45,453 nt of DNA from Nitrospiraceae bacterium. GTDB lineage: Bacteria; Nitrospirota; Nitrospiria; Nitrospirales; Nitrospiraceae. The notes below the pieces were generated by a model. The model was not told where the DNA came from, ran no database searches, and saw only the letters and a program-made list of their open reading frames with translations. The DNA is taken from assembly GCA_900299245.1 (NCBI GenBank), contig OMJA01000082.1, forward strand, positions 1 through 45,453, written 5' to 3'. Position numbers and translations under genes: made by a program. Below are positions 24,460 through 32,801 of this stretch, piece by piece; positions within the stretch are counted from its first letter, which is position 1; each line of letters begins with the position of its first letter.

Positions 24460-24828
24460 TTACTCCAGTTTCTTGAAACAGTCGGTCCCCGCCACCGCCC
24501 GCAACCGCTGACAGCTCATCACACGCGTCGAACCCGTGACGTCGTTCTTGATCACCACCACATAGGATTCGCCGCCGGCCCACGCCACATTCCAGAAGAC
24601 ATTCCCCTTGGCATCCTCGCCCTGGAAAAAGGTCCGCGCCACGATCCGGCAACGATGGCCGCCGCTTTCGATGAAGACCGCCAGTGCCTCGCTCCGCTCC
24701 AGTTCAGGCATCGCCGCGAGACGATCCTGCGCCGGATTCGCCAGAGCCGGCGAGGGCCCGAGGCCGATGACGGCCAGGAGCAGGAGGCTGCGGGATAGGT
24801 ACAAATAATTTCTCTGCGGGTCGTTCAT
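24460..24828 (-). CDS. secreted protein of unknown function
   Basis: Protein of 122 aa from the ATG at 24828 (a longer start at 24852 is possible). It has a signal peptide: 'YLSRSLLLLAVIGLGPSPALA', cleaved near 'ALA-NPAQ'. The mature part has three Cys ('HRCRIVART', 'VMSCQRL', 'GTDCFKKLE') that could form a disulphide, and a predominantly beta pattern ('NVFWNVAWAGGESYVVVI'). No family is recognised. It leads the minus-strand operon, 42 bases before the methyltransferase. Confidence 0.68.
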   Translation of the reverse strand: MNDPQRNYLYLSRSLLLLAVIGLGPSPALANPAQDRLAAMPELERSEALAVFIESGGHRCRIVARTFFQGEDAKGNVFWNVAWAGGESYVVVIKNDVTGSTRVMSCQRLRAVAGTDCFKKLE

Positions 24829-25068
24829 ATCGATCAATTTGAACCGCGCCATGACCGATTGCGCATATACACCAACCATACACTGCATCCACCGATTGTT
24901 TCACACACTGACTGATCTGTAGTCAATTGACTTCAGGCGACAACTGCCCAATTTCCTTACGATCTCACCGGAACCATAACCCTCACGCCCTACATCTGCA
25001 CGTGCGCGCGAAATGCGGCGTCCCTCGTAAACACTGACATTTCCGTGAAACTACGCACATCAAACAGA

Positions 25069-25084
25069 TGGCACATGCCTTGCT
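25069..25084 (+). promoter_or_regulatory. sigma-54 promoter, perfect consensus
   Basis: TGGCAC-ATGCC-TTGCT matches the -24/-12 consensus TGGCAC-N5-TTGCW at every position. It lies 190 bases before the FnIII-like gene on the plus strand, in the 24829-25274 intergenic stretch. That stretch otherwise holds no gene I can support. An enhancer-binding activator would be needed; none is encoded in the window. Confidence 0.7.
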
Positions 25085-25274
25085 CAATCCAGACGTGAGA
25101 TTAGTCCTCTGAGTATCGCCCAGCTCGTCACGGACGGGCGATCGAGAGACCACTCTACATCAGAGCGTGCGGCCGCAACCCCGGGTGTCACCCCTGTGGC
25201 TTCGTGCGCCCAAAATCTGAAGAGGGCAGCGCCCGGCGCGCCGCCACATTGTGAACCACTAACGGGAGCCATCG

Positions 25275-25643
25275 ATGAACTGGATAACAATTCTTGCCGT
25301 GGGGCTGGTGCTGGCGGACAGCGCCGCCTGGGGAGCGACCTTAACCTGGAATCCCAATACCGATATCGATCTGGCCGGATACCGCGTCTATCAATGCACT
25401 CGGCTCCCCTGCAACCGGACCAGCGGCACTGCCATCGCAACCCTTGGGACAGTGACCAGCTTCAATATCGGGACACCCTCGGCCGTGCGGCACTACGTCG
25501 TCACGGCCTATGACTCGTCAAACAATGAATCGGGCGAAAGCGGCGTCGTAACCTATACCCCGGCCGCCGCTCCTCCTCCGACGACGCCGCCGCCCGCACC
25601 GCCGCCCACGCCCACCGGCCTGCAGCTCCTCACGGTGCGGTAG
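25275..25643 (+). CDS. secreted fibronectin type III-like protein with Pro-rich tail
   Basis: Protein of 122 aa. It has a signal peptide ('ITILAVGLVLADSAAWG-ATLTW'), then one FnIII-like domain: 'TLTWNPNTDIDLAGYRVYQ' and 'HYVVTAYDSSNNESGESGVV' are standard FnIII strands. A pair of Cys ('CTRLPC') sits in the loop between them. The last 30 residues are a Pro/Ala/Thr-rich repeat, 'APPPTTPPPAPPPTP'. The ATG has GGGAGC ahead. The protein is too small to be an enzyme and is more likely an extracellular or cell-surface component. Expression probably comes from the sigma-54 site 190 bases upstream. Confidence 0.82.
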   Translation: MNWITILAVGLVLADSAAWGATLTWNPNTDIDLAGYRVYQCTRLPCNRTSGTAIATLGTVTSFNIGTPSAVRHYVVTAYDSSNNESGESGVVTYTPAAAPPPTTPPPAPPPTPTGLQLLTVR

Positions 25644-25729
25644 CACGGCGCGGAGAAACGATCCGAGCCCGTTCGGAACGCGCGTTGCGGAGGTCTGCAT
25701 GAGGCCGCCGCAGCGGCGCGGCACTCACG

Positions 25730-27334
25730 CTACCCCATATCGCGGAGGGTATGATCGGGATTGCGGTCGCGCGCGATGGTCTTCATGACCTGATCGCCGA
25801 AGAGCACGACGATCCGGCCGCGCTGATCCTTCACCACCATAGACGCCGACGGCGCCTTGAACGTGGCGGGATCTCCGCCCAGCCAGGCGCTGCATGAAAA
25901 CGGCAGCGCATCCAGGATCGTTTCCACGCGATATTCGTGGCGCAACCGGTATTGCAGGACGTCGAACTGCAGCCGGCCCACCGCCGCGACCAGGGAATCC
26001 TGATCGTTGAGGCTCCGCATGATCTGGACCGTGCCCTCCTGCGCCATCTGCTCCATCCCCTTGTCGAACGCTTTTCGTTTGCCGACATCGGTCGGACGGA
26101 GACGCGCGAAGATTTCCGGCTGGAACTGCGGCAGGGGTTTGAAATTGAATCCGCCCGTCACCGAAATCGTGTCGCCGATGGCAAAGAGCCCGGGATTGAT
26201 GATGCCGATGATGTCGCCGGGATAAGCCTCCTCCACCGTGCTCCGCTCCTGCGCGACCAGACTGTGCGGCCGTGCGAGGCGGACCTCCCGGTTCAGCCGG
26301 TGATGTTTGACCATCATGTCCCGCTCAAATCGCCCGGAGCAGACCCGGAGAAACGCGGTGCTGTCCCGATGCTTGGGATTCATATTGGCCTGCAGCTTGA
26401 ACACGTAGGCGCTGAAGGGAGTCTCGACCGGGTCGATGGTGCATTCGCTGCCGGCGTCGCGGTCGGCCGGACGGGCGCTGGGGCAGGGCGCAAGCGTCAC
26501 AAAGGCATCGAGAAAACTCTCGATGCCGAAGTTCGTCAGCGCCGACGCGAAAAAGACCGGCGTGACGTCGCCGTTGAGAAACTGCTCGCGCGAAAACGGA
26601 TTGCCGGCGATGTCGAGCAGTTCAAGGTCGTGCTGCACCGGTTCCATCACGTCCGGAGGAACACGGCCGCTGCGTTCGAGATCGGCCAGGAGCATATTCG
26701 CCACATCGACCTTCGTTGCGCCGCCGTGCGCCGTCTTGCTGAACAGCTGGACGCGCTGATCGGCCCGCGTCACGATGCCGACGAAATCGCTCCCGGATCC
26801 GATCGGCCAGTTGACCGGGCTCGCGTGAATATTGAGGGCCTGCTCCACTTCGGTCATCAGATCGAGCGGCGGGCGTCCGGGCAGGTCCATTTTATTGATC
26901 AACGTCAGCACGGGAATCCGGCGCATCCGGCACACGTCGAACAGCTTGCGCGTCTGCGTCTCCACGCCCTTGGCCGCATCGATGACCATGATCGCGCTGT
27001 CGGCCGCCGTCAGCGTCCGATAGGTGTCTTCTGAGAAGTCCTGGTGGCCCGGCGTGTCGAGCAGATTGACGATCGCATCCTTGTAGGGGAACTGCATGGC
27101 CGATGCGGTGATGGAAATCCCGCGCTCCTGCTCCATGCCCATCCAATCGGAGGCGGCCGTTTTGCCGCCCTTGCGGCCGCGGACCATACCGGCCGTCCGG
27201 ATAAGCCCGGAGTAGAGCAGCAGCTTTTCCGTCAGCGTGGTCTTGCCCGCGTCCGGATGGCTGATGATCGCGAACGTGCGGCGGCGGGCTGTTGCCGCAG
27301 CCAATTCTCCCTGACGTGTCTGGTCGATAGCCAT
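25730..27334 (-). CDS. prfC: peptide chain release factor 3
   Basis: Translational GTPase of 534 aa (E. coli RF3 is 529 aa) that recycles RF1/RF2 from the ribosome. G1 'SHPDAGKTTLTEKLL', switch region with 'GRKGGKTAASDWMGMEQERGISIT' (RF3-typical insertion), G3 'DTPGHQDFSEDTYR', G4 'NKMD'. Downstream come 'LRVCSGRFERDMMVKHHR' and 'QFQPEIFARLRPTDVGKRKAFDKGMEQMAQEGTVQ'. The start ATG at 27334 gives the standard length; the ORF track extension of 13 residues is unsupported. It is transcribed divergently from the nitrilase-family gene. Confidence 0.96.
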   Translation of the reverse strand: MAIDQTRQGELAAATARRRTFAIISHPDAGKTTLTEKLLLYSGLIRTAGMVRGRKGGKTAASDWMGMEQERGISITASAMQFPYKDAIVNLLDTPGHQDFSEDTYRTLTAADSAIMVIDAAKGVETQTRKLFDVCRMRRIPVLTLINKMDLPGRPPLDLMTEVEQALNIHASPVNWPIGSGSDFVGIVTRADQRVQLFSKTAHGGATKVDVANMLLADLERSGRVPPDVMEPVQHDLELLDIAGNPFSREQFLNGDVTPVFFASALTNFGIESFLDAFVTLAPCPSARPADRDAGSECTIDPVETPFSAYVFKLQANMNPKHRDSTAFLRVCSGRFERDMMVKHHRLNREVRLARPHSLVAQERSTVEEAYPGDIIGIINPGLFAIGDTISVTGGFNFKPLPQFQPEIFARLRPTDVGKRKAFDKGMEQMAQEGTVQIMRSLNDQDSLVAAVGRLQFDVLQYRLRHEYRVETILDALPFSCSAWLGGDPATFKAPSASMVVKDQRGRIVVLFGDQVMKTIARDRNPDHTLRDMG

Positions 27335-27435
27335 AATGGGTGCGCAGCATACCACACCGCTGCCGACCGCCAACAGCGGGTGACACCGAGAATCGTCACT
27401 CGCGCTCGCCGTGCCTTCTCTGTATGATGCCGCTC

Positions 27436-28218
27436 ATGGCCGGTTCCATCCTGCGTATCGCCTTCCTGCATCTGGCCCCGGTTCCCGGCGATCTTGCCGG
27501 CAATCGACGGCTGATCGAAACCGCCGTCTTGCAGGCGGCGCAAGCCGGCGCCGCCTGGGTCCTGACTCCGGAACTCGCCGTCTGCGGCTATAGTTTTGCC
27601 GACCGGATCGGCACCGACTGGATCCAGCCTCAACCGGATGAGTGGATGGTGCGCATGAGCCGCCTCGCATCCCGGCTGCACGTCACGCTCTTTCTCTCGC
27701 ACCCCGAGCGGGATCCGCGCACAGCACAGCTGCACAATTCGCTGTTCATCATCACGCCGGAGGGGACGGTCGCCGGCGCCCACCGGAAGATCAACGCCCT
27801 GCGCACCGGATCGGAAGCCTGGTCGACGCCCGGCACGGAAGCCGTCGCCATCGCGGCCTCTCCGCTCGATCGCGTCGGGCTCCTCATTTGCGCCGATGCC
27901 TATTCTCCGGGTATTGCCGACAGCCTGCGGCGGCAGGGAGCGCGCATGCTGGTCTCCGCCGCCGCCTGGGCTCCGGGATTTCACGGCCCCGACGGCGAAT
28001 GGGAACGCTGCACGCGCGACACAGGATTGCCGCTGTTCGTGTGCAACCGGACCGGACCGGATCTCACGATGGATTTCACGAAGGCGGAAAGCGTGGTGGC
28101 CAAAGACGGAGCACGCCGGCTCTCGATGAGCGCCCCGCGATCAACGATGTTTCTGGTCGACTGGGATCTGCTCCGGCAGGACCTGGCCGCCCCGGCCTAC
28201 CACCGGATCGAACTCTAA
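27436..28218 (+). CDS. carbon-nitrogen hydrolase (nitrilase superfamily)
   Basis: Cytoplasmic amidase-like protein of about 260 aa with the full E-K-C triad: Glu46 ('TPELAVCGY'), Lys118 ('AHRKINAL') and Cys152 ('GLLICADAYS'). Later, 'VSAAAWAPG' and 'PLFVCNRTGPD' match strands near the C-terminal half. Members cleave amides, nitriles, N-carbamoyl groups or deaminated glutathione; the substrate is not clear. The start is ambiguous among ATG 27424, 27427 and 27436, with weak Shine-Dalgarno signals. The gene is divergent from prfC and convergent with the PilZ gene. Confidence 0.9.
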   Translation: MAGSILRIAFLHLAPVPGDLAGNRRLIETAVLQAAQAGAAWVLTPELAVCGYSFADRIGTDWIQPQPDEWMVRMSRLASRLHVTLFLSHPERDPRTAQLHNSLFIITPEGTVAGAHRKINALRTGSEAWSTPGTEAVAIAASPLDRVGLLICADAYSPGIADSLRRQGARMLVSAAAWAPGFHGPDGEWERCTRDTGLPLFVCNRTGPDLTMDFTKAESVVAKDGARRLSMSAPRSTMFLVDWDLLRQDLAAPAYHRIEL

Positions 28219-28225
28219 GCGACCG

Positions 28226-28249
28226 GCCCGTCTTTCGAGAAAGCCGGGC
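28226..28249. terminator. hairpin between convergent genes (possible bidirectional terminator)
   Basis: GCCCG-t-CTTTC, loop GA, GAAAG-c-CGGGC: a 10-bp stem with one mismatch, lying 7 bases after the nitrilase stop and 41 bases beyond the end of the PilZ gene. No T-run follows on either strand, so termination is only a guess. Confidence 0.4.
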
Positions 28250-28290
28250 GATGGCGTGTACGCGATGGAGAAAGAGCCGAGAAACGGAAG

Positions 28291-28671
28291 TTACACGGAC
28301 GGCTGATCCTGCGAGGAGAGAAAGCGCTGAAGCCGCGTCGCGGCGGTGGAGGTCAAATGCATAAACTCCAGTCCAAACGTATTGTCCTTCGCCCATCGGA
28401 CCGTGGCGCGCTCCACCGCAAGAGGGGCCATTTGCTGCGGCAGACGCAACAACACCGTCACCTGATCGCCCGGATTGACCGGCGCTTCGCTCGACACGCG
28501 GGCCCCTTTCAGCGAGACATCGTAGACGACGCCGATCCCGGACAACTTCTTGGCAAACCAGCGCGGCCGGGCCTTCTCCGCCAGCGCGCAGGAGAACGGC
28601 ACTGGAATGCGTGTCCGGGTGTGTTCACGGATATCGAGGAACAGCTCATTAGGCATTGTGGCAGCTTTCAT
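28291..28671 (-). CDS. PilZ domain protein
   Basis: Protein of 126 aa consisting mostly of one PilZ domain, the cyclic-di-GMP-binding fold. The first motif is 'REHTRTRIPVPF' (RxxxR-like). The second is 'VYDVSLKGARVSSEAP' (D/NxSxxG as DVSLKG). The domain continues as 'PGDQVTVLLRLP' and 'ATVRWAKDNTFGLEFM', the typical closing strands. The start ATG at 28671 has AAAGGACC upstream; the ORF's extra N-terminal residues are unlikely. It stands alone, so its target (motility, polysaccharide or other) cannot be inferred from neighbours. Confidence 0.88.
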   Translation of the reverse strand: MKAATMPNELFLDIREHTRTRIPVPFSCALAEKARPRWFAKKLSGIGVVYDVSLKGARVSSEAPVNPGDQVTVLLRLPQQMAPLAVERATVRWAKDNTFGLEFMHLTSTAATRLQRFLSSQDQPSV

Positions 28672-28913
28672 CACTGGTCCTTTCGTTCGTTCGTCTGTGC
28701 CGACTGTACACAACTGTGATCCGTTGGAGAACGAATTTGTGATTTCCTGCAGAATTCTACGTATCCCCTGCGCCGCCCCCTCCTATTGTCCTCTCCTGCG
28801 CACATCAGGCACGATACCGGAAGGAGAATCCCTCAACACTTCAATTGGTTCGCCTCCGGTTCGCGGGCAGGCTGGCAGTAACAGACGCTCCGCTCTTATA
28901 GTGGAAGGGTCCT

Positions 28914-28941
28914 TGTCGATTTCAACGCCCCCGGACGACTA
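28914..28941 (+). promoter_or_regulatory. ECF42-type promoter, copy 1 (before DGPF gene and sigma gene)
   Basis: TGTCGA (28914-28919), 16-base spacer, CGACTA (28936-28941). The same two boxes occur at two more places downstream with 16 or 17 bases between them. It precedes the first DGPF gene by about 60 bases. ECF42 sigma factors are known to recognise a TGTCGA -35 box. The rest of the 28714-29002 intergenic region shows no gene. Confidence 0.78.
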
Positions 28942-29002
28942 ACAGGTAAAGGCGGATATCGCCGATGCGGCAGACCACCTGTCACCCTCTGGAGCACACA
29001 TC

Positions 29003-29359
29003 ATGAAATACCTTTGCCTGGTCTATGTCGAAGAGAGCATCCTTCATGCGTTGCCGAACCACGAGCGGGTCGCGCTCTCAGAAGAAGCGATGGCCTACTG
29101 CGACCGGTTGCAGAAAATCGGGCAACTGCTGGCCGCCTCGCCGCTCCATCCGGTCGAGACCGCCACGACCGTGCGGGTCCGCGAAGGAAAAGCATCCACA
29201 ACCGACGGCCCGTTCGCCGAAACAAAAGAACAGCTGGGCGGCTTCCTGATGCTCGATGTGCCGGATCTGAACGACGCAATCCGCATCGCCACGCATTTCC
29301 CGGCCGCCCGGATCGGCTGCGTCGAGGTCCGTCCGATGAAAGAGCTTGGCTGCGCATAA
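29003..29359 (+). CDS. DGPF (YCII-related) protein 1
   Basis: Protein of 118 aa of the DGPF/YCII-related family with the core '[38 protein letters not shown]'. The name-giving DGPF motif is intact. The N-terminus '[12 protein letters not shown]' and C-terminus '[12 protein letters not shown]' are typical. The biochemical role of the family is unsettled. It stands 11 bases before an ECF42-type sigma factor, a common arrangement, and behind the TGTCGA...CGACTA promoter. A second copy of the family follows the sigma gene. Confidence 0.92.
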   Translation: MKYLCLVYVEESILHALPNHERVALSEEAMAYCDRLQKIGQLLAASPLHPVETATTVRVREGKASTTDGPFAETKEQLGGFLMLDVPDLNDAIRIATHFPAARIGCVEVRPMKELGCA

Positions 29360-29370
29360 GAGATCCGGCC

Positions 29371-30621
29371 ATGAGCGACAACGCCACGACCCAGGTCCGT
29401 GCAAAATCCGAAGAAGTCTACCGGTCCGAGTCGCGCCGGGTGCTGGCGACGCTTATCAGGCTGCTCAAGGATTTCGACCTGGCCGAGGAAGCGTTGCACG
29501 AAGCCTTCGCTACGGCGATGGAGCAATGGGTGCGCGACGGCATCCCCGCCAATCCGCGAGCCTGGCTCGTCTCCACCGGCCGTTTTAAAGCGATCGACGG
29601 TCTGAGGCGGCGCGCCCGCTACGATGCCTCGCTCACCGAGCTCGCCAGAGAGATGGACGCCGCGACCGATGAGGCGACCGGAGATCCTGATACCGGCATC
29701 GACGACGACCGGCTGCGGCTGATCTTCACCTGTTGCCATCCGTCGCTCAAACCCGAGGCCCGGCTGGCGCTGACCCTGCGGGAGGTCTGCGGCCTCACGA
29801 CGGAAGAGGTCGCCCGCGCCTTTCTCGCCTCCCCTGCGACCCTGGCCCAACGCATCGTCCGCGCCAAGGCGAAAATCCGCGATGCCCGCATCCCCTACGA
29901 AGTGCCGCCGCCGTCCGAACTGCCCGACCGGCTGGATTCAGTGCTGCACGTCATCTATCTGGTCTTCAATGAGGGCTATTCGGCTTCCTCGGGCACGTCG
30001 CTCACCCGGGCCGATCTCTCGGGCGAAGCGATCCGTTTGGGGAGATTGCTGCTGGAACTGCTGCCGGAACCGGAAGTCATGGGCCTGCTCGCGTTGATGC
30101 TGCTGCACGAATCGCGGCGTCCGGCACGCACATCGGCAACGGGAGAGATCGTCTTATTGGATCGGCAGGACCGGTCGCGCTGGGATCGGCACCTGATCAG
30201 GGAAGGCCTCGCGCTCGTTGAACGGGCGCTCACCTCACGACGGTTCGGCCCCTACACATTGCAAGCGGCGATCGCCGCCGTCCATGCCGAAGCGCCGAAC
30301 GGCGCCGCAACCGATTGGGCGCAGATCGTCGCGCTCTACGACTTGTTGGCGCGCGCCGCACCCTCGCCGATCGTCGACCTCAATCGCGCGGTGGCCGTCG
30401 CGATGCGTGACGGTCCCGCGGCAGGCCTCGTACTGGTGGACGCCATCCTGGCGCGGGGTGAGCTCACGGACTACCATTTGCTCCATGCCACCAGAGCGGA
30501 TCTCTGCCGACGGCTGGGAGACAAGCCGAACGCCCGCAGTTCCTACGAACGGGCCCTCGCCCTCACGAAACAGGAACCGGAGCGCCGCTTTCTGGAACAG
30601 CGGCTGGCCGAATTAGAGTAA
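29371..30621 (+). CDS. ECF sigma factor, ECF42 group (COG4941), with C-terminal TPR-like extension
   Basis: Protein of 416 aa, far longer than ordinary ECF factors. The N-terminal 175 residues hold sigma-2 ('[23 protein letters not shown]', '[23 protein letters not shown]') and sigma-4 ('[37 protein letters not shown]'). The remaining 240 residues contain '[13 protein letters not shown]', '[12 protein letters not shown]' and '[11 protein letters not shown]', hallmark segments of the ECF42/COG4941 extension. No anti-sigma gene lies next to it; in this group the extension is thought to control activity. The ATG at 29371 follows the DGPF stop by 11 bases with weak SD, so it is probably coupled. 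The ORF-track version starting at 29014 is wrong. Confidence 0.94.
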   Translation: MSDNATTQVRAKSEEVYRSESRRVLATLIRLLKDFDLAEEALHEAFATAMEQWVRDGIPANPRAWLVSTGRFKAIDGLRRRARYDASLTELAREMDAATDEATGDPDTGIDDDRLRLIFTCCHPSLKPEARLALTLREVCGLTTEEVARAFLASPATLAQRIVRAKAKIRDARIPYEVPPPSELPDRLDSVLHVIYLVFNEGYSASSGTSLTRADLSGEAIRLGRLLLELLPEPEVMGLLALMLLHESRRPARTSATGEIVLLDRQDRSRWDRHLIREGLALVERALTSRRFGPYTLQAAIAAVHAEAPNGAATDWAQIVALYDLLARAAPSPIVDLNRAVAVAMRDGPAAGLVLVDAILARGELTDYHLLHATRADLCRRLGDKPNARSSYERALALTKQEPERRFLEQRLAELE

Positions 30622-30633
30622 CCGCAATCCCCT

Positions 30634-30661
30634 TGTCGATTTCGGATGCCGGAAACGACTA
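30634..30661 (+). promoter_or_regulatory. ECF42-type promoter, copy 2
   Basis: TGTCGA (30634-30639), 16-base spacer, CGACTA (30656-30661), the same as copy 1. It lies in the 63-base gap between the sigma gene and the second DGPF gene. The flanking bases CCTTGTCGATTTC are identical to copy 1. Confidence 0.78.
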
Positions 30662-30684
30662 GAGAATGAGGAAAAGGAGCGGCT

Positions 30685-31050
30685 ATGAAATACCTGTTGC
30701 TGGTTCACCACAATGAAGAATCGTTCAGCAAGATGAGCGAAGAGACGCGACGCTCCATGCTGGCCGAGTCGATTCAGCTCTGTCACCGGCTGCATGAGAA
30801 GAAACAATATGTCCATGCCTCGCCGCTCCAGCCCGTCGCGACCGCCACAGTTGTCCAGGTGCGCGACGGGAAACGGTCGGTCACAGACGGACCGTTCATC
30901 GAAACCCGCGAGCAGCTCGCCGGATATTTTCTGGTCGACGCAGCGAATTTGGACGAGGCGCTCGACATCGCCGGACGGATCCCCGGCGCGCGGATCGGGG
31001 CGGTGGAAGTCCGGCCTGTCAGAGAAATCACGGGGTTACCGGGTGAATAG
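30685..31050 (+). CDS. DGPF (YCII-related) protein 2
   Basis: Protein of 121 aa of the same family as the gene at 29003: 'VVQVRDGKRSVTDGPFIETREQLAGYFLVDAANLDEAL'. Start 'MKYLLLVHHNEES' and end 'IGAVEVRPVREI' also match. The ATG at 30685 has AAAAGGAG 5-6 bases ahead. It has its own ECF42-type promoter 24 bases upstream of the start codon. The two DGPF proteins are clearly paralogous but have diverged over most of their length. Confidence 0.92.
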   Translation: MKYLLLVHHNEESFSKMSEETRRSMLAESIQLCHRLHEKKQYVHASPLQPVATATVVQVRDGKRSVTDGPFIETREQLAGYFLVDAANLDEALDIAGRIPGARIGAVEVRPVREITGLPGE

Positions 31051-31055
31051 GGGCC

Positions 31056-31084
31056 TGTCGATTTTGCGGGTGCCGATTCGACTA
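31056..31084 (+). promoter_or_regulatory. ECF42-type promoter, copy 3 (17-base spacer)
   Basis: TGTCGA (31056-31061), 17-base spacer, CGACTA (31079-31084). Its position decides the start of the next gene: the ORF-track ATG at 31089 would lie at about the transcription start, so the ATG at 31134 is the true one. Confidence 0.75.
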
Positions 31085-31133
31085 ACGAATGAGCCTTGAG
31101 ACAACTCGGCAGCGGCTAAGAAAGGAATCTCAC

Positions 31134-31619
31134 ATGCAACGGATCACGCCCTGCCTTTGGTTCGACGACCAGGCCGAAGAAGCGGCGAGGTTCTACCTGT
31201 CGATCTTTAAACGTTCGAAGCTCGGACAGGTGACGCGCTACGGGGAAGCCGGCGCAAAAGCTTCGGGGCGACCCGCAGGCTCGGTCATGACGGTGACGTT
31301 CGAGATCGACGGGCAGGAATTCATGGCGCTCAACGGCGGGCCGCTCTTCCCGTTCACCGAGGCGGTCTCGTTCATGGTGACATGCGACACACAGCACGAG
31401 ATCGACGAGATGTGGCGCAAACTGTCCAACGGCGGCACAGAAGGCCCCTGCGGGTGGCTGAAGGACCGGTACGGGCTATCGTGGCAAATCATCGTACCGG
31501 GCTGGGACGAGATGCTGCGGGATCCGGATCCACAGAAGCGCGAACGGGTGATGGCGGCGATCCTGGAGATGTCCAAGCCCGACATCGAGAAGATCCAACG
31601 AGCCTACGCGGAGCAGTGA
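31134..31619 (+). CDS. VOC family protein (PhnB / 3-demethylubiquinone methyltransferase-like)
   Basis: Protein of 161 aa with the PhnB-like glyoxalase fold. 'ITPCLWFDDQAEEAARFYLSIFK' is a hallmark N-terminus, followed by 'VMTVTFEIDGQEFMALNGGPLF', 'EAVSFMVTCDTQHEIDEMWRKLSNGG' and 'GWLKDRYGLSWQIIVPGWDEML'. The family is widely misnamed 3-demethylubiquinone-9 3-methyltransferase; a true enzymatic role is unproved. Start 31134 has AAAGGA 7 bases before it. VOC proteins of this type are frequent partners of ECF42 and SigJ-like factors, and the gene has its own ECF42-type promoter. Confidence 0.92.
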   Translation: MQRITPCLWFDDQAEEAARFYLSIFKRSKLGQVTRYGEAGAKASGRPAGSVMTVTFEIDGQEFMALNGGPLFPFTEAVSFMVTCDTQHEIDEMWRKLSNGGTEGPCGWLKDRYGLSWQIIVPGWDEMLRDPDPQKRERVMAAILEMSKPDIEKIQRAYAEQ

Positions 31620-31670
31620 ACGAAAGCACCGCCTGTGAAGCGACTTATGTTTCTCACCAAGGAGGTCCCT

Positions 31671-32273
31671 ATGCGAATGTTCTCTCTTCTGACCATAACA
31701 CTCTGCACCCTGCTGACCGTCTCGCCTGCCCTGGCCAAGGACAAGAAGACCGGGAAGCAGATGGACCAGCAGGCAATGATGGAGCTCTGGCAGAAACTGG
31801 CCCAGCCGGGCGAGCCGCACAAGTTATTCGCCGACATCGCGGGCAGCTACACGACCCACACGAAGGAATGGATGGAACCGGGCAAGCCGCCGATGGAGGC
31901 GGACGGGACGTCTGAGTCGAAGATGTTGTTGGACGGACGCTTTCTCTACCAGGAATACCACGGCAGCATGATGGGGCAGCCGTTCCATGGCATTGGGATC
32001 GACGGCTACGACAATATGACCAAGAAGTATGTGACGGCCTGGATCGATAGTATGGGCACGGGGATCTTCATCATGGAAGGCACCGCCAGCGCCGACGGCA
32101 AGACCATCACCCTGAAGGGGTCACACCCCGAACCCGGCGGCGGGAAGATGTCGCATCGGGCGGTCTGGAAGATTCAGGACGCCAACAACCAGACCTTTGA
32201 GATGTACGGAACGCACGGCCACGGCGGCAAGGAAATGAAGTTTCTGGAGATCGTGTATACGCGGAAACCGTGA
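31671..32273 (+). CDS. DUF1579 family secreted protein
   Basis: Protein of 200 aa with a signal peptide: 'MFSLLTITLCTLLTVSPALA-KDKK'. The mature region has the lipocalin-like DUF1579 pattern: 'GSYTTHTKEWMEPGKPPMEADGTSESKMLLDGRFLYQEYHG' (GxWxxxxxxW.pG....GxxxxxxxLgGrfl.xe..g), 'FHGIGIDGYDNMTKKYVTAWIDSMGTGIF' and 'SHRAVWKIQDANNQTFEMYGTHGHGGKEMKFLEIVYTRK'. A perfect AAGGAGG precedes the ATG at 31671. DUF1579 genes are typical cargo in ECF41/ECF42-type clusters. It is probably transcribed with the VOC gene from promoter copy 3. Confidence 0.9.
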   Translation: MRMFSLLTITLCTLLTVSPALAKDKKTGKQMDQQAMMELWQKLAQPGEPHKLFADIAGSYTTHTKEWMEPGKPPMEADGTSESKMLLDGRFLYQEYHGSMMGQPFHGIGIDGYDNMTKKYVTAWIDSMGTGIFIMEGTASADGKTITLKGSHPEPGGGKMSHRAVWKIQDANNQTFEMYGTHGHGGKEMKFLEIVYTRKP

Positions 32274-32346
32274 CCGCGGAGCATTGAAATAGATCGGGCA
32301 ACATGCTTGACTAGATGCTCAACACCATCACCTAAGGAGGCTTCTC

Positions 32347-32781
32347 ATGCAACGGACCATCGGCATGTTGGCAGCGGTCTTGCTCCTGACTTCGCTCAGC
32401 GGCTGCAGTTACCTTTTCTATCCCCGCGCCGGGGACTACGCCACGCAGGCGAAGGGCGCCAGCGGCGTCGACACGCTGATCAATCTGACGACGATGATGG
32501 AGGCCACCGCGGCCAAGGCGAAGGGCGGCAAAGGGAAGGACAACGCGCTGGACGATTATCATAACCAGCTCCACGCCCTGCTGGACTCGTTTTGCGACGT
32601 GACCAAAGAGCAATCCAAGACGCCCGCCTATGATCTGGCGGTGACGCACAAGAAGGAATTGACCGCCATTTTCTGGCGGCTGTGGAAATTCAAAGACGAC
32701 CAACCGCAGCGAGATCAGCATCTGGATCTCTCGATCACAGAGCTGAAAGAACTGAGGGAGACGCTGCAGACCTTGAAATAA
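32347..32781 (+). CDS. lipoprotein of unknown function
   Basis: Protein of 144 aa. It has a lipoprotein signal peptide with lipobox 'LSGC' (Cys at about residue 20) after a hydrophobic stretch. The mature part is helical and charged: 'INLTTMMEATAAKAKGGKGKDNALDDYHNQLHALLDSFCDVT' and 'LDLSITELKELRETLQTLK'. AAGGAGG stands 7 bases before the ATG. It lies between DUF1579 and the BNR-repeat gene, with the latter beginning 20 bases after its stop. No known family is recognised. Confidence 0.82.
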   Translation: MQRTIGMLAAVLLLTSLSGCSYLFYPRAGDYATQAKGASGVDTLINLTTMMEATAAKAKGGKGKDNALDDYHNQLHALLDSFCDVTKEQSKTPAYDLAVTHKKELTAIFWRLWKFKDDQPQRDQHLDLSITELKELRETLQTLK

Positions 32782-32801
32782 TGATCGGACGGAGGCCGGA
32801 T

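Noticed and set aside
28226-28249. Strong terminator between the nitrilase and PilZ genes
   Set aside because: The hairpin is real but lacks a T-run on both strands, so it is listed only as a weak candidate.
29014-29370. N-terminal extension of the ECF42 sigma ORF
   Set aside because: It overlaps the DGPF gene in another frame and has shadow-type composition. The ATG at 29371 starts directly before the sigma-2 region.
32274-32346. A fourth ECF42-type promoter before the lipoprotein gene
   Set aside because: TTGACT at this place has no TGTCGA box and no CGACTA at the right spacing. The gene is more likely read through from upstream.
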